This document shows, piece after piece, positions 4,905 to 10,381 of a stretch of 10,381 nucleotides of DNA. Origin of the DNA: Spirochaetaceae bacterium (GTDB lineage: Bacteria > Spirochaetota > Spirochaetia > Treponematales > Breznakiellaceae); NCBI GenBank assembly GCA_031267475.1, contig JAIRZA010000084.1:1-10381 (forward strand). Reading direction: 5' to 3'. A program made the position numbers and the translations under genes. The number at the start of each line of letters is the position of its first letter. The first letter of the stretch is position 1. The notes under the pieces were generated by a model. It saw only the letters and a list, made by a program, of their open reading frames with translations, made no database searches and was not told the origin of the DNA.

Positions 4905-5789
4905 ATGAAAGGAATAATTCTTGCCGGCGGAGAAGGGACGCGCCTTTTTCCGGTAACAAAATCGGTGTCGAAACAAATATTGCCGCTATATGACAAACCC
5001 ATGATTTATTACCCCCTGTCCACTCTGATGCTGGCGGGAATCCGTGAAATCCTAATCATCTCCACACCACGCGATATTACCTCGTTCAAAAATTTATTTT
5101 CGGACGGAGAATGGCTTGGAATGCATTTTGAGTACGCCGTTCAGGAAAGCCCCCGCGGACTTGCCGACGCTTTTATTGTTGGACGGAGTTTTATCGGGAA
5201 TGACACGTGCGCCCTCGTACTGGGCGATAATGTCTTTTACGGACGCGGCTTCGGCGTGGTTCTAAAAAACGCGGCTGACCGGATAAAATCCTCCGGCGGG
5301 GGCGTAATTTTTGCCTACTACGTCAAGGATCCGAGTGGTTTTGGGATTGTAGAGTTTGACAAGTCAGGCTCGGTTCTTTCGATTGAAGAAAAACCACCCG
5401 CGCCGAAATCGCATTATGTAGTTCCGGGACTATATTTTTATGACAATGATGTGCTGGAAATAGCTAAAAATGTGAAACCCTCCGCCCGCGGCGAAATTGA
5501 AATTACATCTGTGAACAACACTTACCTTGAAGCTAAAAAACTTTCTGTTGTGGTTTTAGGCCGCGGCATGGCATGGCTTGACACCGGTACGCACGACGGA
5601 CTTTTGGAAGCGGGCAACTTTATTTCGACCGTTCAAAAACGGCAGGGTCTGTATGTATCGTGTATTGAAGAAATAGCGTATCGCAATAATTGGATAAACA
5701 TTGAAAGCCTGCGCCGGCTTGCCGCCGAGCATAAAACCGCATACGGTGATTATCTTACGTTCATAGCGGCGGAGGCTGATAAAGACTAG
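4905..5789 (+). CDS. rfbA: Glucose-1-phosphate thymidylyltransferase
   Basis: RfbA/RmlA joins dTTP and glucose-1-phosphate to give dTDP-glucose and pyrophosphate, the first step of dTDP-L-rhamnose and related sugar synthesis for surface polysaccharides; it acts in the cytoplasm. The 294-residue length is normal. Visible family motifs include the nucleotide-binding start MKGIILAGGEGTRLFPVTKS, then KQILPLYDKPMIYYPLS, LGDNVFYGRG, DPSGFGIVEFD, EEKP, GLYFYDNDV, GEIEITSVNN and RGMAWLDTGTHDGLLEA. I chose the ATG at 4905 because it gives the standard MKGIILAGG start; a TTG six bases earlier would add only two residues. No Shine-Dalgarno is seen, and a promoter sits directly upstream. The usual partners rfbB, rfbC and rfbD are not in the window, so the gene appears as an orphan here. 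Confidence 0.96.
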   Translation: MKGIILAGGEGTRLFPVTKSVSKQILPLYDKPMIYYPLSTLMLAGIREILIISTPRDITSFKNLFSDGEWLGMHFEYAVQESPRGLADAFIVGRSFIGNDTCALVLGDNVFYGRGFGVVLKNAADRIKSSGGGVIFAYYVKDPSGFGIVEFDKSGSVLSIEEKPPAPKSHYVVPGLYFYDNDVLEIAKNVKPSARGEIEITSVNNTYLEAKKLSVVVLGRGMAWLDTGTHDGLLEAGNFISTVQKRQGLYVSCIEEIAYRNNWINIESLRRLAAEHKTAYGDYLTFIAAEADKD

Positions 5790-5851
5790 TGGGAAAAAAA
5801 TTGGATTTATTCTGGATTGCAGCCGCTGAATGAACCCGCGCCGCCTTAATT
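5790..5851. other. Short gap between convergent rfbA and propeller genes
   Basis: Sixty-two bases between two stop codons. I found no convincing stem followed by a T-run on either strand, so how the two convergent transcripts end is not explained by what is visible. Confidence 0.5.
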
Positions 5852-7558
5852 TTATTTGCTATAAAGCGCGGACAATTCCTGTTCGGCGCGGCGGCGCGCG
5901 CTTTTTGGCTGGTTTTGGCCGGACAAACTCATCAGAAGCGGGATTCCCAGCCCGCTGAGCGGCGGACCTGAGAAGCGGCACAAACTGCCTATAGACGCGG
6001 CAAGATTCGAGAGCAGGCGCTCCTGAAAATATGTATGCGGCGCGGCGATAAACTCGGCGAAAGCCGCAAGCGCTATACCGTCCGGGTCAACGCCTATCGC
6101 GCCTATCGCTTCGGCGGCGGCGGCTTTTATTTGTATGTTTCGCTCGCGGCGGAAAATCCCTGTTAAAAATGGAATACTTTCGCGTGAACCTATACGCCCC
6201 AAAAGCTTGAGCGCCCTGATCCGTTGATTGATGTTTTCCGCGCCCAGCCCCGCGCCGCCGGCTACAGAAAGCAGCGTTTGTGTGTACGACGGCTCCATAG
6301 CGCCAATATCGCCTTGCCGGATGCTGTTTTCAATGACATCAAGTATGTCCGCCAAAAATCCAACCCTAAACCGGTTCTGCGCTTCCGCGCCGGCGGGCGG
6401 CTCTCCTAGCCCGTAATCCCCCTCCGATTTTAGGTTGTAAGACGCAATATTTCGCGGCGCTATTATATCTCCCTCGTCTTCAACACGGTAGGCGTAGAAT
6501 ATCCAGTCTTTGCCGCTGGAATACAGAACCCCGTTATCAAGAACAGGCATAGCGGCGCTGCCGCGCAGCTGCATATTCCAGAGACGCTCGCCGTTCAGGT
6601 TATATCCTTCGCCGCCATTTTGCGACAGTAAATATATCCCGCGCCTGTTCCAGCTAATCTCTACATTTTTATCTTTGTCCGCCGTAAACGAGGTATGCGC
6701 GCTCCATAAAATACCGCGCTCCGGAGAAAACAAGGCAAGGTCGCCGTTTGCCAGCAGCGCCGCGACAAGACCCCCTCGTTCAGCCGCGGCAAGCGGCGGG
6801 GCGGAAAAGCGCGTTAGAAAGCGGCGCGAATTTTTGCCTTCGGGAGTGTTTTCGGAAGTGTTTTCACCAGCGTCTTCATCAATTAATTCCAACACTCCGC
6901 CGGAGTACAAGACTGCCGCCGGCTGTCTCTGTCCCGCTTTCGGCGACAACGGCAGGAGGGCGAATGGCGCGGTTTCAAGAGACACGGCGCTCATCCGCCC
7001 AAAGGCGTTTACTCTTACAAAGTCCATGTTTTCTAAAACGGCGGCAAAACCTCCTGCTTTATCCGGCACGGGAGCGACGGCCAGTGGGCTTTCAAGCTCT
7101 ATCTGCCAAAGCCGCGTTCCCGCCGCCGTAAAGCATAATATTTTTTTGCGTAAAAATATGAATACCCTGTCATCCCAGCCGATTAATGGCGGCGCGGCAA
7201 GTTCGCCCTTCAAATCTACCTGCCACAAGCGCCGCCCGGCGCGGTTTATCGCCAAAAATAGTCCGTTTGTACGGCAGATATAGCTTGCGCCGGAAGCCGG
7301 GCGCGTTATGAACGGCTGTAATCGTCCTCCGGCTTTGTACTCCCAAAGAAAAACACCGGCGCCGCCGAAGGCCTTGACTATTCCGCCTTCACAGACAATC
7401 ACGACTGAGTCCAGCAAGGCGGCGGGTTTTGCGATGGCGGCGCCGCCTAAAACCTGCCGCCATAATAGTTCGGGCTCGTCAATACTTTCCGCGAAAAGAG
7501 CCGCGGGAAAGAAGCATAAAACAAGGATTTTGAACGCCGTTGTAATCGTTTTTTTCAT
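5852..7558 (-). CDS. Exported beta-propeller (PQQ-like) and HEAT-repeat protein
   Basis: A 568-residue protein of unknown exact role. Residues 1-23 are a Sec signal peptide (MKKT.., hydrophobic core, LFA before Glu24) without a lipobox cysteine, so it should be periplasmic or outer-membrane associated. Residues about 28-370 contain repeated blades with an LW or I-L-W ending (LLWRQVL, FLWEYKAGG, RLWQVDLKG, RLWQIELES, ILWSAHTSF, RLWNMQLRG), typical of PQQ-like/BamB-type propellers. Residues about 440-565 are helical and HEAT-like (RALKLLGRIGSRESIPFLTGIF, then IKAAAAEAIGAIG). No catalytic motif was recognised; a scaffold or envelope-assembly role would be a guess. A modest GAGAGA ribosome site precedes the ATG. 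It follows the UDG-like gene by 70 bases on the same strand and converges on rfbA. Confidence 0.85.
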   Translation of the reverse strand: MKKTITTAFKILVLCFFPAALFAESIDEPELLWRQVLGGAAIAKPAALLDSVVIVCEGGIVKAFGGAGVFLWEYKAGGRLQPFITRPASGASYICRTNGLFLAINRAGRRLWQVDLKGELAAPPLIGWDDRVFIFLRKKILCFTAAGTRLWQIELESPLAVAPVPDKAGGFAAVLENMDFVRVNAFGRMSAVSLETAPFALLPLSPKAGQRQPAAVLYSGGVLELIDEDAGENTSENTPEGKNSRRFLTRFSAPPLAAAERGGLVAALLANGDLALFSPERGILWSAHTSFTADKDKNVEISWNRRGIYLLSQNGGEGYNLNGERLWNMQLRGSAAMPVLDNGVLYSSGKDWIFYAYRVEDEGDIIAPRNIASYNLKSEGDYGLGEPPAGAEAQNRFRVGFLADILDVIENSIRQGDIGAMEPSYTQTLLSVAGGAGLGAENINQRIRALKLLGRIGSRESIPFLTGIFRRERNIQIKAAAAEAIGAIGVDPDGIALAAFAEFIAAPHTYFQERLLSNLAASIGSLCRFSGPPLSGLGIPLLMSLSGQNQPKSARRRAEQELSALYSK

Positions 7559-7628
7559 TGTTTTATTCTCTCAGTTATTTTTAAGGACGCGCCGCCGCCC
7601 GCCGCGCATGGATGTTCCAGACCGCCGC

Positions 7629-8372
7629 TTAAACGTCTAAAATTTTTCTCCGGTAACCGGTTCCTATGCGGCGCAATGTTTCCGCGACGCAAGCGTCGTC
7701 CAATCGTGTCTTTTTGCGCAGGTCTATCGTGAATTGATTCATGGAAAAATGCCGGTAAAGGAACACGTTGTTTTTATCCAAGTCTCCGCGCCGGATTAAG
7801 TCTTGCGTCTCCGCAGCGTAAGTCTCAAAGATACCGCGTTTTTTCATCTCGGAATAACCGGTTATCCAGACCGGAACGCGCAAAACGCAAAAAAAATCCG
7901 CAAGCAGCCGCGCCATTTTTATTTGGGAATCATCAATGACTTGTTTCATTTTTTCGCCGCCAATTACGCATAGTTCTTTCAATTCGATTGTACGCGGCGT
8001 ATGCGCCGGAGTTTTGTTTAGGATTATCACGTTCTTCCTGAAATCAATCATCAGCTCCGTTTCCCGCTTAAAGAAATTTTCCGCGATTTTCCCGGAAGGA
8101 CCTACAAGATAGCGGCGGTTTTCGGACATTTGTTCGCGCCGTCCCGGATTGTCTCCCACAAGTATAAGGCGTATTTCAGCGCTTTCGTCTACATCGTCAA
8201 GCGCGGTGTTGTATACTACGGGTGTATCAACTTGATACGCCGGGCCGTCCCGCGTATCTATCAAGTGTTGTTGAATTTTTTGCAAATCCGGCAGCGTGTT
8301 TTTTATATCCTCGACGATCGCGCGAAATTTATCTCTACATTCACAAAAGGATTTATACTCTTGTTTATTCAT
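7629..8372 (-). CDS. Uracil-DNA glycosylase-superfamily protein
   Basis: This 247-residue protein fits the uracil-DNA glycosylase (UDG) superfamily, whose members cut uracil or other damaged bases from DNA. Motif 1 reads LVGDNPGRRE (71-80), then RYLVGPSGK (87-95), like the G-x-x-P-G and F-V-G-x-S-G parts of family 4/5 enzymes. NVIILNKTPAHTPR (114-127) resembles the N-x-x-x-x-K-x-x-P element. The usual late H-P-S loop seems to be YRHFSM around His208, so the proline is missing. No cluster of four iron-sulphur cysteines is evident. The first 60 residues are helical and not recognised. It overlaps the end of the TatD gene by 8 bases, with AGAGA before the ATG, so the two are probably translationally coupled. 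Activity and substrate are unproven. Confidence 0.7.
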   Translation of the reverse strand: MNKQEYKSFCECRDKFRAIVEDIKNTLPDLQKIQQHLIDTRDGPAYQVDTPVVYNTALDDVDESAEIRLILVGDNPGRREQMSENRRYLVGPSGKIAENFFKRETELMIDFRKNVIILNKTPAHTPRTIELKELCVIGGEKMKQVIDDSQIKMARLLADFFCVLRVPVWITGYSEMKKRGIFETYAAETQDLIRRGDLDKNNVFLYRHFSMNQFTIDLRKKTRLDDACVAETLRRIGTGYRRKILDV

Positions 8373-9168
8373 AGCTTAGTCTCTTTTTATAAACCGCGAA
8401 AAAATTCGCGTCCGTGATTTTTTCTAATTCGGCTGGTGTGTACGACTGTCCCGCGGCGCGTTTAAGTTCCGCGGCTTCTTGAATAATCAGTTTTATTTCC
8501 GCGTAGCTTGAAAATGCTTTTCCCCGCAGGCTCTGATACGGCGCGTCTGTTTCAAACAGCAATCTTTCCGCGTCCAGCGCGGCGCACGTTTTCATCGCTG
8601 TTTTATGATTCAATAATATCGCCGCGCCGAATGAAAAGTAAGCGTTTATTCCGCGCCGTAAAATTGAAGCCGCCTCGCCTTCCGTCCCCTGATATGAATG
8701 AAACACTACAGACGGGATTTTTTTTAGGCGTTTTGTGTGCAAGAATATTTTTTGCGCGGCGCGGCGTACATGGAGTACAAGCGGAAGTTCATATTTTTCT
8801 GCTATGCAAAGATGTTGTTCGAACAATTCATCTTGTATTTTTTCCGTCGCGCGAAAGGTTTCATCATATAAATCAAAGCCGGTTTCGCCCACCGCGTCTA
8901 TGCGGTTTTCCGCCGCTAAATGTTCCAGCGCTAAAAGCGAGTCTCGCGCTGTTTTTGTGTCGCGCGCGGAGCTTAGCGCCGGAAGCTGGGGATGAACCGC
9001 GAAGCATAAGGCCATTGGAAACACGGCGGCGGCTTGTTCATTGTGCAAAAATTCCTCCCGCCGCCACGCGCTGGCGGCGCATATAATGTTTAGCTTGCGC
9101 CGTTCTGTTTCCGCGCCGCTGTATAGTCTGTCAAGCTCGAACGGGTGCGCGTGGGCGTCAGACGCCAT
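8365..9168 (-). CDS. tatD: TatD-family metal-dependent hydrolase (putative DNase)
   Basis: A 267-residue TIM-barrel amidohydrolase of the TatD family, whose characterised members are Mg-dependent 3'-5' exonucleases/deoxyribonucleases; the exact substrate here is unknown. Metal-ligand motifs are present in order: DAHAHP (Asp4, His6, His8), GETGFDLY (Glu95), LVLHVRRA (His133), FHSYQG (His157) and FETDAPYQ (Asp208). Length is normal. I chose the ATG at 9166-9168, with GGAG 6 bases before it, rather than a TTG at 9178-9180 whose bases form part of that ribosome site. The start overlaps the end of miaA by 11 bases and the stop overlaps the UDG-like gene by 8 bases, so it sits in the middle of an operon. 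Confidence 0.92.
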   Translation of the reverse strand: MASDAHAHPFELDRLYSGAETERRKLNIICAASAWRREEFLHNEQAAAVFPMALCFAVHPQLPALSSARDTKTARDSLLALEHLAAENRIDAVGETGFDLYDETFRATEKIQDELFEQHLCIAEKYELPLVLHVRRAAQKIFLHTKRLKKIPSVVFHSYQGTEGEAASILRRGINAYFSFGAAILLNHKTAMKTCAALDAERLLFETDAPYQSLRGKAFSSYAEIKLIIQEAAELKRAAGQSYTPAELEKITDANFFAVYKKRLSYE

Positions 9169-10135
9169 CGTTTTCTCCAAGAAACGTGTAGAGTTTTTTT
9201 TGGATAATGTCCGCCGCCTCTCGCGCTGGGAGTTCGTCTAGTTTAATCCATGTAATATCTGGTGTTTTTTTAAACCATGTAATCTGCCGCTTAGCGTACT
9301 GGCGGCTGTGTTGAGCCACAAGCGCCTCAACACCCGCGAGGTCGTTTGAAAATCTGTAGGTTCCGTCGTAATTATCGATAAAAAATTCTTTGTAGCCTAT
9401 TGCTTTCATTCCGGGGTCGCGCGGCGTGTATTGTCTGTCGAATAAACCGCGCGCTTCTTCGGCGAGTCCGGCCTTGAACATTGACGCGCAGCGCTCATTT
9501 ATACGGCGGTAGAGTGTCTCGCGCTCCCATTCAAGTCCGATAAGCAAAAATCTGTATTTTGCGTCTGAACTTCCTCTGCGCGGCGCAAACGAGCTTAACG
9601 GGCGTCCTGTAAGGCGGATAATTTCCAAGGCGCGCAGCAGTCTGTAGTCATCGTTCGGGTGTATTCGCGCCGCGCTTTCCGGATCGGCGGTCTGAAGCTC
9701 CGCTCGCAGCAGGACGGGGCCGTCCGAGTTTAGTTCCGCGTACAGTGTTTCACGCACGGCGGTGTTTGAAGGCGGCGCGGCGGGGAGTCCTTGAATGAAG
9801 CTCTTTAGGTAAAATCCCGCGCCGCCTGAGACGACGGGCAGCAAGCCGCGTTCATGCACGGAGTCGCAGGCGCGGGCGGCGAGGCGTGTGAATTCTCCGG
9901 CGTTGAATTGTTCGCGCGGGTCGAGTATATCGATAAGATGGTGCGGCGCGGCGGCGCGAAATTCCGGAGATGGTTTAGCTGTTCCTATATCCATGCCGCG
10001 GTACACCTGCATCGAATCCGCGGAAACGATTTCAGCAAACTTTTTTCCGCCGAAAAAAAGTTTTTCCAGCAAAGCAGTCTTGCCAGACGCGGTAGGGCCG
10101 AATAGAACGAGGATTGGAACCGGAATTTCCGGCAT
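9158..10135 (-). CDS. miaA: tRNA dimethylallyltransferase
   Basis: MiaA transfers a dimethylallyl group from DMAPP to the exocyclic amine of A37 in tRNAs that read codons starting with U, improving decoding. The 325-residue length is normal. Motifs: Walker-A/P-loop LFGPTASGKT (about 11-20), SADSMQVYRGMDIGTAKP (substrate and base binding), PHHLIDILDP, VVSGGAGFYLKSFIQGL, MKAIGYKEF and the C-terminal HSRQYAKRQITWFKK, which carries basic residues for tRNA. The ATG follows the rpoZ stop by 5 bases with no clear Shine-Dalgarno, so coupled translation is likely. The stop overlaps the TatD gene. Confidence 0.97.
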   Translation of the reverse strand: MPEIPVPILVLFGPTASGKTALLEKLFFGGKKFAEIVSADSMQVYRGMDIGTAKPSPEFRAAAPHHLIDILDPREQFNAGEFTRLAARACDSVHERGLLPVVSGGAGFYLKSFIQGLPAAPPSNTAVRETLYAELNSDGPVLLRAELQTADPESAARIHPNDDYRLLRALEIIRLTGRPLSSFAPRRGSSDAKYRFLLIGLEWERETLYRRINERCASMFKAGLAEEARGLFDRQYTPRDPGMKAIGYKEFFIDNYDGTYRFSNDLAGVEALVAQHSRQYAKRQITWFKKTPDITWIKLDELPAREAADIIQKKLYTFLGENDGV

Positions 10136-10140
10136 TTACG

Positions 10141-10362
10141 TTAATAAGCCGCTGCGGCCGCGTTTTCTGCATTGGGCGGGAACATGAATTTTACTTTTCC
10201 TGTAAAAATCTGCCGCGCGGCTAAAGAGACTACTTTGCCGCCGTTATTTTCTACCTCGTCGCCCCCGAGTTTAGAAAGCTGATACGAGCGCCGTGAAGCG
10301 GCGCAAGTAATCTCATACATATTGCCTTGATATTTGATAAGTTCTTCTAAAGGGAAAATCAT
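10141..10362 (-). CDS. rpoZ: RNA polymerase omega subunit
   Basis: A 73-residue protein with the omega-subunit pattern. NMYEITCAASRRSYQLS matches the conserved 'R/Y-E-L-x-x-x-A-A-x-R-A-x-Q-L' helix, and VVSLAARQIFTGKVKF matches the 'A-x-x-E-I-x-x-G-K' segment. Omega helps beta-prime fold and join RNA polymerase. Start MIFPLEELI at the ATG at 10362; no good ribosome site is seen in the 19 bases left before the window edge, so the start is less sure. It is only 5 bases upstream of miaA and probably the leading visible gene of this operon. Short length and divergence lower certainty. Confidence 0.75.
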   Translation of the reverse strand: MIFPLEELIKYQGNMYEITCAASRRSYQLSKLGGDEVENNGGKVVSLAARQIFTGKVKFMFPPNAENAAAAAY

Positions 10363-10381
10363 TATTTAATAATACTTATTC

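Noticed and set aside
4557..4976. 139-residue minus-strand reading frame across repeat copy 2 and into rfbA
   Set aside because: It overlaps the start of rfbA in antisense and is built from palindromic repeat sequence.
6510..7283. 257-residue plus-strand reading frame
   Set aside because: It is antisense to the propeller/HEAT gene, whose signal peptide and repeated blades make that strand the real one; the shadow frame is open because of GC-rich codon bias.
8508..9086. 192-residue plus-strand reading frame
   Set aside because: It is antisense to the TatD-family gene, which has all metal-ligand motifs; the frame shows no recognisable domain.
9169..9180. TTG start for the TatD-family protein four codons upstream
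   Set aside because: The bases of this TTG-GAG form the Shine-Dalgarno for the better ATG at 9166-9168.

Overview
The window looks like an accessory-rich stretch of a spirochaete chromosome, most likely a Treponema-type organism. This is inference. It rests on the multi-domain class III cyclase, the spirochaete-like lipobox (VVIAC) of the SIMPL lipoprotein, the gene style (A/T- and GCG-rich codons in mixed order) and the many intergenic palindromes. No rRNA or tRNA gene, CRISPR array or transposase gene was recognised.

Layout. At 1-125 (minus) lies the 5' part of an ArsR/SmtB-type metal-sensing repressor, with a clear sigma70-like promoter and a TGAA-N6-TTCA operator just upstream. From 126 to 918 there is no convincing gene. 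This stretch holds one copy of a structured dispersed repeat (214-386), a 131-bp MITE-like element made of nested hairpins (514-644) and three further hairpins (768-913), the last ending 5 bp before the next start codon. At 919-3591 (plus) is an 890-residue membrane-bound sensor/HAMP/class III nucleotidyl-cyclase protein. It has a 78-bp tandem repeat near its N-terminus, a 13-G homopolymer near its stop codon and no recognisable metal-binding aspartates. A perfect 20-bp-stem hairpin (3672-3713) separates it from a convergent SIMPL-domain lipoprotein (3737-4465, minus). The divergent intergenic region 4466-4904 carries another inverted repeat and a second copy of the dispersed repeat. It ends in a promoter placed so that rfbA (4905-5789, plus; glucose-1-phosphate thymidylyltransferase) may be transcribed without a leader.

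The right half is a tightly packed minus-strand run: rpoZ (10141-10362), miaA (9158-10135), a TatD-family hydrolase (8365-9168) and a uracil-DNA-glycosylase-superfamily protein (7629-8372). After a 70-bp gap comes an exported beta-propeller plus HEAT-repeat protein (5852-7558). The first four genes overlap or are at most 5 bp apart and are probably co-transcribed. They join transcription, tRNA modification and nucleic-acid processing or repair.

The most interesting signals are the poly-G tract that could switch the cyclase C-terminus between three forms, the apparent loss of both metal-ligand aspartates in that cyclase, and two families of intergenic stem-loops whose copies differ by base-pair-preserving double changes. 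No wholly new multi-gene system is evident.
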